Below are positions 9,193 through 18,197 of a stretch of DNA of 64,000 bases, one piece after another. Origin of the DNA: Chania fonticola_B (GTDB taxonomy: Bacteria; Pseudomonadota; Gammaproteobacteria; Enterobacterales; Enterobacteriaceae); the NCBI RefSeq assembly GCF_048537545.1, contig NZ_CP183218.1, one strand, 5' to 3'. Within the stretch, counting starts at the first letter, position 1; every line of letters begins with the position of its first letter. The position numbers and the translations under genes were made by a program. The notes beneath the pieces were generated by a model. It had not been told where the DNA came from. It did not search any database and saw only the letters and a program-made list of their open reading frames with translations.

Positions 9193-11673
9193 ATGAGCAA
9201 GTACCAACAACAACCATTGGCCATGAGCCGCCGTCGTTTCCTGACCGGTGCCAGCGCCCTGGCCGCCGTGCCTCTGTTTGCGGGTCTGTGGCCTAAATCA
9301 GCATTGGCGGAAGCCATCAGCCAGGCATTGCCACAGTTCGTGGCCCTACGCCAAGCGCAGAAGGGCATCCTGACCGGTGCGCACTGGGGCGCATTTGAAG
9401 CCATCGTGCAAGACGGAAAAATGGTCGGCGTGTTGCCGGTCAAAGACGACCCTTACCCGAACGATCTGATCACCATGGCCCCCCACCAGGTCCATGCGGA
9501 AAACCGTATCAAGTATCCAATGGTACGAAAAAGCTGGTTGGAAGGCGGCCCTGGCAGCCGTACCGAGCTGCGCGGCAACGATGAATGGGTGCGCGTCAGT
9601 TGGGATAAGGCTATCGATCTGGTCGGTAACGAAATCATCCGTTTGCAAAAAGATCACGGCCCTCAGTCGATTTATGCCGGTTCTTACGGCTGGAAAAGCG
9701 TGGGCATGCTGCACAACAGCCGTACCCTGCTGCAACGCCTGATGAACCTGAGCGGCGGCTTCCTTGGCTATGCCGGTGACTATTCTACCGGTGCTGCACA
9801 GGTGATCATGTCGCACGTGATGGGGTCAATGGAGGTTTACGAACAGCAAACTGCCTGGCCAAACGTCATCGACAACAGCCAACTGGTGATCCTGTGGGGC
9901 TGTAACCCGATGGTTACGCTGAAAAACAGCTGGAACGTGCCAGACCACGTCGGCCAGACCGGCTTTGAGGCGCTGAAGAAGAAAGGCACCCGCATCATCA
10001 GCATCGATCCGGTGCACAGTGACAGTGCCAAGTATGTCGGCGCACAGTGGATCGCTCCGCGTCCGTATACCGACAGCGCGATGCTGATCGGTATCGCCCA
10101 CACCCTGTTGACCGAAAAGCTGCATAACCCGGACTTCCTGAAAACCTACACCGTGGGCTTCGACAAGTTCCAGGCCTATCTGCTGGGTGAAACCGACGGT
10201 ACGCCAAAAACTGCCGAGTGGGCTGCCGATATCAGCGGCGTTGATGCCGAAGTGCTGCGCCAGTTGGCGCGCGATATGGCAAAACAGCGCACCATGATCA
10301 TGGGCGGCTGGGGGATCCAGCGTCAGCATCACGGTGAGCAGCAGCACTGGTTACTGGTGACCGTGGCTGCCATGCTTGGCCAGGTCGGCCTGCCGGGCGG
10401 CGGCTTTGGCTTCAGCTATCACTACTCTTCCGGCGGTAGCCCAACGGCCAAAGGCGGCATCCTCTCCGGTATCTCTGCGGGGAATGCACCGAAAAACTCA
10501 CCAACGCCGATCCCGGTGGCACGTATTGCCGAATGCCTGACCAACCCAGGCAAGACCATTCACTTCAATGGGACCGATGTCACCTACCCAGACGTGAAGA
10601 TGGTGTACGTGGCCGGTGGTAATACCTTCCACCAGCATCAGGACACCAACAATCTGGTCAAAGCCTGGCAGCGGCCGGAAACCATCGTGGTTAACGAACC
10701 GTACTGGACGGCCACCGCCAAGCATGCGGATATCGTGCTGCCTGCGACCACCAGCTATGAGCGTAACGATCTGGAGATGGGCGGCGACTACTCGCAGCTG
10801 TATGTCTTCCCGATGCATCAGTGCGTGCCGCCGCAGCATGAGTCACGCAACGACTTCGATATCTTCGCCGCTCTGGCCGCCAAGCTTGGCGTGCTGGATG
10901 CCTTTACCGAAGGCAAAGACGAAACCCAGTGGCTGAAAGGCATGTACGACGACATGAAGTTGCAGGCCCGCGCCGCCCGCGTTGCCCTGCCGCCGTTTGA
11001 CATGTTCTGGGCGTCGAACAACTACATTCGTTTCCCGATCCCGCAGGAAAACAAACAGTGGGTACGTTTCGCCGATTACCGTGAAAACCCGCTGCTTAAT
11101 CCATTGGGGACTCCATCCGGCAAGATTGAGATCTATTCCGATGCCATCTCGAAGATGGAGTATCTGGATTGCAAAGGTATCCCGACCTGGATGCCGCCGC
11201 ATGAATGGTACCGTGGCCCAGAGGCAGCCAAATACCCGCTGTCACTGAATACCGCGCACCCGACCAACCGCCTTCACTCACAGCTCGACAACACGCCGCT
11301 GCGTAAGAAGTATGCGGTGGCCGACCGTGAAGCGATCTTGATCCATCCAGAGGATGCCAAATCGCGCAACATCACTAACGGCGATTTGGTGCGGGCGTTT
11401 AACGACCGTGGGCAGATCCTGGTTGGTGCCATTGTTAGTGAAGACGTGCGCCCAGGTGCGGTGCGGATCAGCGAAGGTGCTTGGTACGATCCGGCCGATC
11501 CGTCAACGCCGGGGTCGATCTGTAAGAACGGCAACGTCAACTGCCTGACTTTCGATATTGGCTCATCCAACCTGGCACAGGGCAACTGCGGCCAGATGGC
11601 ACAGCTGGAAATTGAGAAATATCAGGGCGAAGTGCTGAAGAATACCGCGCACGACGTTCCTGCTGGCGCATAA
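9193..11673 (+). CDS. torZ: Periplasmic molybdopterin N/S-oxide reductase, TorZ/TorA/BisC family
   Basis: An 826-aa DMSO-reductase-superfamily enzyme, probably reducing trimethylamine N-oxide or related N/S-oxides. It starts with a twin-arginine signal (SRRRFLTG, residues 12-19). The molybdenum-ligand serine lies in GDYSTGAAQVI (about Ser198). It lacks an N-terminal Fe-S cysteine motif, as in TorA/TorZ. Several segments (GSYGW, GWGIQRQ, LRKKYAVADRE) look closer to E. coli TorZ than to TorA. GGGAGAAG lies 4 bp before the start. Electrons would come from the cytochrome gene upstream. No TorD chaperone gene is adjacent. Confidence 0.88.
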   Translation: MSKYQQQPLAMSRRRFLTGASALAAVPLFAGLWPKSALAEAISQALPQFVALRQAQKGILTGAHWGAFEAIVQDGKMVGVLPVKDDPYPNDLITMAPHQVHAENRIKYPMVRKSWLEGGPGSRTELRGNDEWVRVSWDKAIDLVGNEIIRLQKDHGPQSIYAGSYGWKSVGMLHNSRTLLQRLMNLSGGFLGYAGDYSTGAAQVIMSHVMGSMEVYEQQTAWPNVIDNSQLVILWGCNPMVTLKNSWNVPDHVGQTGFEALKKKGTRIISIDPVHSDSAKYVGAQWIAPRPYTDSAMLIGIAHTLLTEKLHNPDFLKTYTVGFDKFQAYLLGETDGTPKTAEWAADISGVDAEVLRQLARDMAKQRTMIMGGWGIQRQHHGEQQHWLLVTVAAMLGQVGLPGGGFGFSYHYSSGGSPTAKGGILSGISAGNAPKNSPTPIPVARIAECLTNPGKTIHFNGTDVTYPDVKMVYVAGGNTFHQHQDTNNLVKAWQRPETIVVNEPYWTATAKHADIVLPATTSYERNDLEMGGDYSQLYVFPMHQCVPPQHESRNDFDIFAALAAKLGVLDAFTEGKDETQWLKGMYDDMKLQARAARVALPPFDMFWASNNYIRFPIPQENKQWVRFADYRENPLLNPLGTPSGKIEIYSDAISKMEYLDCKGIPTWMPPHEWYRGPEAAKYPLSLNTAHPTNRLHSQLDNTPLRKKYAVADREAILIHPEDAKSRNITNGDLVRAFNDRGQILVGAIVSEDVRPGAVRISEGAWYDPADPSTPGSICKNGNVNCLTFDIGSSNLAQGNCGQMAQLEIEKYQGEVLKNTAHDVPAGA

Positions 11674-11688
11674 CCGCTCGCCACCAGC

Positions 11689-11720
11689 GCAGGGTGATGG
11701 TGACATCGCCCTGCTCTTTT
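11689..11720 (+). terminator. Terminator after torZ
   Basis: GCAGGGTGATG-gtga-CATCGCCCTGC is an 11-bp stem with one T-G pair, followed by TCTTTT. Confidence 0.7.
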
Positions 11721-11834
11721 CCTGCCGACAGAGACAATGTATTTACCCTTTCCTTGATTGAAACCGGTTTTTGTTTTTTTTAAACGAGCGTATCATGCGC
11801 GCGTCTCCCTTCTCTTTGGCTAGTCATTCAGCTT

Positions 11835-13046
11835 ATGCGTACTTCCACTGCGGCGACACGACGCTTGCCCGATTTAACTTCGTTGGCATTTCTGGTCGTG
11901 GCTTTTCTCACCGGGATTGCCGGTGCCTTACAGACGCCCACGCTGAGTCTGTTCCTCTCCACCGAAGTGAACGTACGGCCAACGATGGTCGGGCTGTTCT
12001 TTACCGGCAGCGCGGTGATCGGCATTTTGGTCAGCCAGTTTCTGGCCAGCCGCTCAGACAAGAGGGGCGATCGCAAATCACTGATCTTTATCTGCTGCAT
12101 GTTAGGCGCCTTGGCTTGTGCGCTGTTCGCCTGGAACCGTAACTATTACCTGCTGCTGTTCGTCGGCGTGTTGCTGAGCAGCTTCGGCTCGACCGCCAAC
12201 CCACAGATGTTTGCCCTGGCACGGGAACATGCCGAGCACACCGGCCGGGGAACGGTGATGTTCAGTTCTATCCTGCGCGCTCAGGTTTCGCTGGCCTGGG
12301 TGATTGGCCCGCCGATCGCCTTTGCGCTAGCCTTGGGGTTTGGTTTTAAGGTGATGTATCTGGCCGCCGCCGCCGCCTTTATTCTCTGCGGAGCGCTGGT
12401 ATGGAAGATGTTGCCCTCCATGCCAAAAGTGCAGAGTACCAGCGGGGCGACGCTAGAAGCCCCCCGCCAGAACCGCCGCGATACGTTATTGCTGTTTGTG
12501 GCCTGCACCTTAATGTGGACGGCCAACAGCATGTATTTGATCAATATGCCGCTGTACATGGTGCGGGAGCTACAGTTACCGGAAAAACTGACGGGAATAC
12601 TGATGGGTACCGCTGCCGGGCTGGAAATCCCGACCATGTTGCTCGCAGGCATGGTGGCCCAACGCTTTGGCAAGCGCTTCCTGATGCGCTGTGCGGTGAT
12701 TGCCGGGATGCTGTTCTATGCCGGGCTACTATTTATTACCGGTACCTGGCAACTGATCGCCCTACAACTGCTGAACGCGCTGTTTATCGGGGTGTTGGCG
12801 GGAATTGGTATGCTCTATTTCCAGGATTTGATGCCCGGCCAGGCCGGAGCGGCCACCACGCTGTTTACCAATACCACCCGCGTAGGATGGATTATTGCCG
12901 GTTCGATCGCCGGGGTCGTGGCTGAAATGTGGAGTTATCATGCGGTATTTTACTTTGCGTTGGCGATGGTACTGGGTGCCGTACTGTGTATGTGGCGGCT
13001 GAAGGACGTTCAAGGGGCGGTATCCGCCTCCAACTTGGCAAGATAG
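11835..13046 (+). CDS. setB: Sugar efflux transporter SetB (MFS)
   Basis: A 403-aa major facilitator of the sugar efflux (Set) family with about 12 transmembrane helices. It closely resembles E. coli SetB, for example in GIAGALQTPTLS, RSDKRGDRKSL and FQDLMPGQAG. It exports glucosides or lactose-like sugars in related proteins; the native substrate is unknown. In E. coli setB follows fruB directly; here the Nudix gene and torYZ-like pair lie between them. Its 3' end overlaps convergent yeiW by 37 bp. Confidence 0.93.
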   Translation: MRTSTAATRRLPDLTSLAFLVVAFLTGIAGALQTPTLSLFLSTEVNVRPTMVGLFFTGSAVIGILVSQFLASRSDKRGDRKSLIFICCMLGALACALFAWNRNYYLLLFVGVLLSSFGSTANPQMFALAREHAEHTGRGTVMFSSILRAQVSLAWVIGPPIAFALALGFGFKVMYLAAAAAFILCGALVWKMLPSMPKVQSTSGATLEAPRQNRRDTLLLFVACTLMWTANSMYLINMPLYMVRELQLPEKLTGILMGTAAGLEIPTMLLAGMVAQRFGKRFLMRCAVIAGMLFYAGLLFITGTWQLIALQLLNALFIGVLAGIGMLYFQDLMPGQAGAATTLFTNTTRVGWIIAGSIAGVVAEMWSYHAVFYFALAMVLGAVLCMWRLKDVQGAVSASNLAR

Positions 13047-13264
13047 ATCAGCGCCTCATCACGGCGGTCGTGGCACATCTCACGGCTGGCCTGCAGGCTG
13101 CCACAGACTTTGGGCCGCAGCGGCGAATGAAATATCCCACAGCGCAGTTGCGGGTCCAGATGGATACAGCGGGTATTGGCCGGTTTGCCGTTGGGCATAC
13201 CAGGGATCGGGCTGGAAATCGAAGGTGCGATACAGCAGGCACCACAGTCGGCACGGCAGTCCAT
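13010..13264 (-). CDS. yeiW: YeiW, cysteine-cluster (UPF0153/YkgJ-type) protein
   Basis: An 84-aa protein with a cysteine-rich cluster (MDCRADCGACC..., then two further single cysteines) typical of the YkgJ family, which probably binds zinc or an Fe-S centre; the function is unknown. The frame opens at 13303, but MDCRxDCGACC is the family start, and AGGA lies 5 bp before ATG 13264. It is convergent and overlapping with setB, the same neighbour as in E. coli. Confidence 0.9.
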   Translation of the reverse strand: MDCRADCGACCIAPSISSPIPGMPNGKPANTRCIHLDPQLRCGIFHSPLRPKVCGSLQASREMCHDRRDEALIYLAKLEADTAP

Positions 13265-13410
13265 CTGCGATCCTATGGGGGGCTGATTATGTGGTTGAGA
13301 CAATAACAGAAGCCAAGGCTAAGTTATACTCATTCATAAATCTTACTAATAGTGCTAGAATCTAACCTTAATGGAGCATGGCAGCGCAGAACGAACAATG
13401 GATTGAGTAA

Positions 13411-13812
13411 ATGGATGTGAATAATAAATACGTTAAAATATTACTGTCAACAACACTCTTAATTGTGTTTTCACTTGTGACATTATTAGTCTGCCAGTAT
13501 GTTTTAGCGTTAGTATTCATGGAGGATGAAATAACCTTTTCCGCATCTGTTGTTATCGGTTTCCTTACCTGCCCACTACTATTATATGCAATGCTTAGCG
13601 GCATATACTTTTTTATTTTCAATAAGCGCCCAAAATATGACAAAGGAATTACTCGATATTTGGTTTATCTAATGTTTACCTCATTTGTTATCAGCTTACC
13701 CATTGCTTTATATGTTGATTATAAACTAAAGCATACCGGTTATTTAACATGTGACAGGATATCATGGCAGTCACCTACAACTTATGTCACGAACCTATCA
13801 CTTTGCCAGTGA
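13411..13812 (+). CDS. Small tri-helical membrane protein (DUF1240-like), copy 1
   Basis: A 133-aa protein with three predicted membrane helices (about 9-35, 45-70, 83-103) and a polar C-tail of about 30 residues. It resembles the DUF1240 family of small enterobacterial membrane proteins, a tentative assignment made from memory. It is clearly AT-rich compared with its neighbours, suggesting horizontal origin. The next gene is a paralogue. Both end in YKLKHxGYxTCDxISW plus SPTTYV and LSLC, so the tail and its two cysteines are the conserved parts. The ribosome-binding site is weak. Confidence 0.75.
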   Translation: MDVNNKYVKILLSTTLLIVFSLVTLLVCQYVLALVFMEDEITFSASVVIGFLTCPLLLYAMLSGIYFFIFNKRPKYDKGITRYLVYLMFTSFVISLPIALYVDYKLKHTGYLTCDRISWQSPTTYVTNLSLCQ

Positions 13813-13839
13813 AACCTACCATAAGATAAGGATAGTCTT

Positions 13840-14235
13840 GTGAAAAACAGATACTGGAAAGTATTAGGGGCAACAGTACTGCTAATTATATTTACTGGCG
13901 GAACTTTAATGATTTACAGTTACGCCACTTCATTGATATTAATGAAGGATGAAATAACTTTTTCAGCCTCTATATTTATGTGCTTCTTTGGATCACCTCT
14001 GATACTCTATGCCTTATCTGGTTCTGTTTTTTTCTTTATTTTCGATAGATTGCCAAGACATAATATGATAGTTGTTAAGCATTTAACGAGATTGGCAGTG
14101 GCATCAATCCTTTTTAGTTTACCGGTCTCGTTGTATGTAAACTACAAACTTAAACATGATGGCTATTTCACATGCGATAAAATTTCCTGGATGTCACCAA
14201 CGACTTATGTGAAAGATTTATCACTTTGTAGATGA
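13840..14235 (+). CDS. Small tri-helical membrane protein (DUF1240-like), copy 2
   Basis: A 131-aa paralogue of the preceding gene, 27 bp downstream and in the same likely operon. It has three hydrophobic helices and the same C-terminal tail with two conserved cysteines. The start is GTG at 13840 with AAGGAT 8 bp upstream. The N-terminal halves differ more than the tails, so the duplication is not recent. Base composition is low-GC as in copy 1. Function is not recognised. Confidence 0.75.
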   Translation: MKNRYWKVLGATVLLIIFTGGTLMIYSYATSLILMKDEITFSASIFMCFFGSPLILYALSGSVFFFIFDRLPRHNMIVVKHLTRLAVASILFSLPVSLYVNYKLKHDGYFTCDKISWMSPTTYVKDLSLCR

Positions 14236-14298
14236 GTGGCATTTCCCGCAATACCCGCCAATTAGACAAAGAAATACATCACAATACGTAAAGTGACG

Positions 14299-14540
14299 CC
14301 CCTCACCCTAACCCTAACCCTCTCCCGCAGGGAGAGGGGACTGAATGTGCTACAACTTAACGTCAGTAACTGGCCTCGGCACCGCAATAACTCCATCTCG
14401 CTTAGGGAATATTTTAACGTGACACTGATAGACTTCGGCACCTGACTACAGCACAGTTCTAACCCTTCGTGAGTGCGAACAGACAGATTTCTGCACCTGA
14501 CCACAACGCCATTGCAGCCCCGCCCTGTTAGAGAGAGCTG
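14299..14540. repeat. MITE-like dispersed repeat, copy A
   Basis: It opens with CCCCTCACCCTAACCC (containing a doubled TAACCC) and a CTCTCCC-GCA-GGGAGAG palindrome, and ends near 14540 in a decayed counterpart. Read in the opposite direction, the unit at 32214-32436 shares the palindrome, a GAATGTGC-AC-AC block and CTGCACCTGA in the same order, so both belong to one repeat family. No protein is apparent in the 14236-14610 gap. Confidence 0.6.
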
Positions 14541-14610
14541 TATGAGCAAAAAACCACCAAAATAACGCTCCTAACCGCTGAAAATTGCACCAATCACACC
14601 AAATATCCGC

Positions 14611-14650
14611 TTTACATGCACACATCGCGCACGTACCATTAAGCTAGTAC
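14611..14650 (+). promoter_or_regulatory. mtr promoter with TrpR-type operator
   Basis: TTTACA (14611-14616) and TACCAT (14634-14639) are spaced by 17 bp. GTACCATTAAGCTAGTAC (14633-14650) overlaps the -10 box and matches the symmetric trp operator at 14 of 18 positions. This agrees with tryptophan repression of mtr known in E. coli. No convincing TyrR box pair was found. Confidence 0.6.
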
Positions 14651-14687
14651 AAAAGAACTCAAGGCCAACGGCCAATCAGGAGCAATA

Positions 14688-15932
14688 ATGTCTGCGGACA
14701 CCATCCAGAAGCTTTCCCGCCCTTCCGTACTCGGTGGCGCGATGATCATTGCCGGCACCGCCGTAGGTGCTGGTATGTTCTCCATTCCTATCGTAACTTC
14801 TGGCGTGTGGTTCAGCGGCTCCGTGACGCTGCTGATTTATACCTGGTTCTGTATGCTGATCTCCGGGCTGATGATCCTGGAAGCCACCATGAATTATCCG
14901 GCGGGCGCCAGCTTCCACACCGTGGTCAAAGATCTGCTCGGCAAAGGCTGGAATACCCTTAACAGCCTGTCGATCACCTTCGTACTCTATATTCTGACCT
15001 ATGCCTATATCTCGGCGGGCGGTTCGATCATCGCCCATACGCTGGAAGGCGTTTTTGGCGCCAACCAAACCCTGTCCGGATTGGTGTTTGCCATCGTTGT
15101 GGCCTTTATCGTCTGGTTATCCACCCGCGCCGTGGATCGCCTGAGCACCATTCTGATTGGCGGTATGGTGATTACCTTTGTGTTGTCCGTCGGTGATATG
15201 TTCACCCACGTGCAACCCGCCGTGTTGTTCAACCAGGGTGGTAGCGACGCCAACTACCTGCCCTATGCGCTGGCGGCATTGCCTTACCTGCTGACCTCGT
15301 TCGGCTACCACGGCAACGTGCCCGGCCTGGTGAAGTATTATCAGAAAGACAGCGGTGCCGTGGTGCGCAGCCTGGTATACGGTACCTTGCTGGCGCTGGC
15401 GATCTATATCCTGTGGCAGTATGTGATCCAGGGCAATATCGCTCGTGATGCCTTCAAACAGGTGATCGCCGAAGGGGGCAACATCGGCAGCCTGCTCAAG
15501 CAGATGGGTAACGTTTCCAGTAGCTATGCGGTAGGCCAACTGCTGAATGCCTTCTCGTATATGGCGCTGGCCAGTTCATTCCTGGGGGTGTCGCTGGGGC
15601 TGTTTGATTTTCTCGCCGACTTCTTCAAGTTCAAGGATAACCAGGCAGGCCGCACCAAATCGGCACTGGTGACCTTCGTGCCGCCAACGTTAGCCGCGTT
15701 ACTGTTCCCGAACGGTTTCCTGTACGCCATCGGCTTTGCTGGCCTGGCCGCCACCATTTGGGCGGTGATCGTCCCTGCGATGATGGCACGCGCCAGCCGC
15801 CGCCGTTTCCCACAGGCGAGCTACCGTGCTCCCGGCGGTCAAGGCATGATCCTGTTCATCATCCTGTTTGGGGCGATTAACGCCGTGGCCCACGTGCTAA
15901 CGCTATTAGATTTGCTGCCAGTGTTTAAATAA
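14688..15932 (+). CDS. mtr: Tryptophan permease Mtr-like (HAAAP family)
   Basis: A 414-aa inner-membrane aromatic amino acid:proton symporter with about 11 helices. Family segments include GGAMIIAGTAVGAGMFS, WFCMLISGLMILEA, FVLYILTYAYISA and FGYHGNVPGL. Length equals that of E. coli Mtr, and the C-terminal part (LLFPNGFLYAIGFAGLAATIW) is closer to Mtr than to TnaB or TyrP. The overlapping TrpR-type operator supports tryptophan uptake. In E. coli mtr lies elsewhere, so this is a different chromosomal position. AGGAGC lies 7 bp before ATG. Confidence 0.85.
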   Translation: MSADTIQKLSRPSVLGGAMIIAGTAVGAGMFSIPIVTSGVWFSGSVTLLIYTWFCMLISGLMILEATMNYPAGASFHTVVKDLLGKGWNTLNSLSITFVLYILTYAYISAGGSIIAHTLEGVFGANQTLSGLVFAIVVAFIVWLSTRAVDRLSTILIGGMVITFVLSVGDMFTHVQPAVLFNQGGSDANYLPYALAALPYLLTSFGYHGNVPGLVKYYQKDSGAVVRSLVYGTLLALAIYILWQYVIQGNIARDAFKQVIAEGGNIGSLLKQMGNVSSSYAVGQLLNAFSYMALASSFLGVSLGLFDFLADFFKFKDNQAGRTKSALVTFVPPTLAALLFPNGFLYAIGFAGLAATIWAVIVPAMMARASRRRFPQASYRAPGGQGMILFIILFGAINAVAHVLTLLDLLPVFK

Positions 15933-15938
15933 GCCTCA

Positions 15939-15961
15939 GGGCGGCTACGGCCGCCCTTTTT
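15939..15961 (+). terminator. Terminator after mtr
   Basis: GGGCGGC-TACG-GCCGCCC followed by TTTTT, 7 bp after the stop. Confidence 0.85.
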
Positions 15962-16053
15962 CCCCACTCTTTTTGCGTGCGGCACTTGCCTGAAAAGCAC
16001 GGCGCGAGTAACTTGTCGCAACTTCCTAAATTCCATTTCGACAGGGTATTCCA

Positions 16054-16626
16054 ATGGCAAGAGCGAACGAAATCAAGCGCGGTATGGCGATCAATTACAA
16101 CGGCAAACTGCTGCTGGTAAAGGACATCGATGTCCAGAGCCCAAGCGCCCGTGGTGCCAGCACGCTGTATAAAATGCGCTTCTCCGACGTCCGTACCGGG
16201 CTGAAGGTAGAAGAGCGTTTTAAAGGTGATGATATTCTGGACACCATCAGCCTCTCCCGCCGCAAGGTAAACTTCTCCTATATTGACGGCGAAGAGTATG
16301 TGTTCATGGACGATGAAGACTACACCCCTTATATCTTCAAGAAAGATCAGATCGAAGATGAGCTGCTGTTCATCCCTGAAGCGGGCTTGCCGGGTATGCA
16401 GGTACTGACGCTGGATGGCCAGGTGCTGGCGTTGGAACTGCCGCAGACCGTGGATATGGAAATTGTTGAAACCGCTCCGGGCATCAAAGGAGCTTCTGCC
16501 AGTGCGCGTAACAAGCCGGCCACCATGGCGACCGGCTTGACCATTCTGGTACCCGAGTACCTGAGCAGCGGTGATAAAATCCGCATTCATATTGCAGAAC
16601 GCCGCTATATGAGCCGCGCAGACTAG
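16054..16626 (+). CDS. yeiP: Elongation factor P-like protein YeiP (EfpL)
   Basis: A 190-aa paralogue of elongation factor P that binds the ribosome and helps polyproline-type stalls. It has three beta-barrel domains: a KOW-like N-domain (about 1-65), a central OB domain, and a C-terminal OB domain with ETAPGIKGASASARNKPAT. It is near identical in length to E. coli YeiP. The loop that carries the modified lysine or arginine in EF-P reads NYNGKLLLVKD-type sequence rather than the EF-P form, as in other YeiP proteins. It is in the conserved order yeiW-yeiP-yeiQ apart from inserted genes. Confidence 0.94.
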   Translation: MARANEIKRGMAINYNGKLLLVKDIDVQSPSARGASTLYKMRFSDVRTGLKVEERFKGDDILDTISLSRRKVNFSYIDGEEYVFMDDEDYTPYIFKKDQIEDELLFIPEAGLPGMQVLTLDGQVLALELPQTVDMEIVETAPGIKGASASARNKPATMATGLTILVPEYLSSGDKIRIHIAERRYMSRAD

Positions 16627-16636
16627 TCAACGGTAG

Positions 16637-16664
16637 GGGCGCAACCTGAGTGCGCCCTGCTTTT
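16637..16664. terminator. Terminator between yeiP and uxuA
   Basis: GGGCGCA-acctgag-TGCGCCC followed by TGCTTTT on the plus strand; it ends 2 bp before the convergent uxuA stop. Confidence 0.7.
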
Positions 16665-16665
16665 G

Positions 16666-17856
16666 CTAGAGTAACTCTGGGAAAAACCGCCGCTTTAACG
16701 CCAGCTCAACCCCACGAACCTCCGCCAAACCTTTCAACCGACCGATGGCCGAATAGCCCGGATTGGTTTTCTTCTTCAGATCGTCCAGCATCTGGTGACC
16801 ATGGTCTGGTCGCATTGGGATAGGCCGCAGATCGCCCGCTTTATGACGGCGCTGTTCTTCTGCCAGAATAGCTTCAACCACCGCAACCATATCCACATCC
16901 CCTTGCAAGTGCGCCCCTTCGTGGAAGGTTTTAGGGTTTTGCTCGCGGCAAGTAGCACGCAGGTGGGTAAAGTGAATGCGATCGCCAAAGGTCTCAATCA
17001 TCCGCACCAGATCGTTATCCGCACGCACGCCGTAAGAACCCGTACACATGGTGAAGCCGTTATAGATGCTATCTACCGTCTCTTTCAGCCACTGCATATC
17101 TTCGATGGTGGAAACAATACGCGGCAAGCCAAGGATGGGGCGCGGTGGATCATCGGGATGCACTGCCAACCTGACCCCCACCTCTTCCGCTACCGGCACG
17201 ATAGCGCGCAGGAAGACGGCCATATTTTCGCGCAGCTGCGCCTTATTGATATGATCGTACTCCGCCAGCCGAGCACGGAACTGATCGAGCGTGTATCCCT
17301 CTTCCGCCCCAGGCAATCCGGCAATGATATTTCCGGTCAGCTTGGCAATATCTGCCGCACTCATCGCCTTGAAATAGCTTTGTGCCTGGGCCAGCTCTTC
17401 ATCAGTGTAATCTTTTTCTGCCCCACGGCGGCACAGGATATGCAAATCGAAGGCCGCAAAGGCGATCTGATCAAAGCGTAAAGCCTTGGAACCGTCCGGC
17501 AGTTGGTATTCCAGATCGGTACGCGTCCAGTCGAGGATCGGCATAAAGTTGTAGCACACGGTATCAATGCCACATTCCGCCAGATTGCGCAGCGATTGTT
17601 GATAGTTGGCGATATAACGTTGATAGTTGCCGCTGTGGGTTTTAATTTCCTCGTGCACCGGGATACTTTCCACCACCGACCACACCAGCCCTTTTTCCGC
17701 TAACAGAGCCTGCCGCGCCTTGATCTGTTCAACCGGCCACACTTCGCCATTAGGAATATGGTGTAACGCGGTCACTACGCCAGTCGCACCAGCCTGACGC
17801 ACATCGTCCAGCGAAACCGGATCGTTCGGCCCATACCAACGCCATGTTTGTTCCAT
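16666..17856 (-). CDS. uxuA: D-mannonate dehydratase
   Basis: A 396-aa TIM-barrel enzyme that dehydrates D-mannonate to 2-keto-3-deoxygluconate in hexuronate catabolism. Family segments include MEQTWRWYGPNDPVSL, CYNFMPILDWTRTDL, HPDDPPRPILGLPRIVS and MRPDHGHQ, which supply the metal-binding His and Asp positions. Length matches E. coli UxuA (394). It is divergent from a mannonate-oxidoreductase relative, so the two could carry out consecutive steps. Operator-like sequence is described in the gap. Confidence 0.94.
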   Translation of the reverse strand: MEQTWRWYGPNDPVSLDDVRQAGATGVVTALHHIPNGEVWPVEQIKARQALLAEKGLVWSVVESIPVHEEIKTHSGNYQRYIANYQQSLRNLAECGIDTVCYNFMPILDWTRTDLEYQLPDGSKALRFDQIAFAAFDLHILCRRGAEKDYTDEELAQAQSYFKAMSAADIAKLTGNIIAGLPGAEEGYTLDQFRARLAEYDHINKAQLRENMAVFLRAIVPVAEEVGVRLAVHPDDPPRPILGLPRIVSTIEDMQWLKETVDSIYNGFTMCTGSYGVRADNDLVRMIETFGDRIHFTHLRATCREQNPKTFHEGAHLQGDVDMVAVVEAILAEEQRRHKAGDLRPIPMRPDHGHQMLDDLKKKTNPGYSAIGRLKGLAEVRGVELALKRRFFPELL

Positions 17857-17932
17857 TGATTTATCCTTGTAAAAGTCGCTCTGTCATCGTTAAAGCGATA
17901 TCGGTGGTGAGGTAGATCGCAAAATCAAATCA

Positions 17933-18064
17933 ATCCTGTTATACCACATTGCAGTAGATATCATTCATCTTTAACCTTACTGATTAGCGGCATGCTGTCA
18001 AAACAGAAACGTCGATTGATTGATCCAACTCACGATCCTGGGATATTTTGGACCGACCAATTTT
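17933..18064. promoter_or_regulatory. Possible UxuR/ExuR-type operator sequences
   Basis: In the 341-bp uxuA/yeiQ divergent gap, 17933-17950 matches the UxuR/ExuR palindrome (AAATTGGTATACCAATTT) at 12 of 18 positions with an intact TATACCA core. At 18048-18064, TTGG-ACCGA-CCAATTTT has an intact right half but a spacing one base off. Both are candidates only; nothing else was recognised in the gap. Confidence 0.3.
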
Positions 18065-18197
18065 ATTCACCTCTCTACCGCTCTACACTGGCGGTTGTTA
18101 ACAGATACGCGAGAGCCGGGCATACACCTGCGGCTAACTGGTCTGATAGCTTTATACCAGCGATCAACCGCCCCTTGCTCTCGTCATGGAGCCATTA

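Noticed and set aside
11740..11780. GAAACCGGTTT sequence upstream of setB as a Cra site
   Set aside because: It resembles Cra half-sites, but the palindrome is longer than the TGAAACGTTTCA frame by central bases, so it does not match the consensus spacing.
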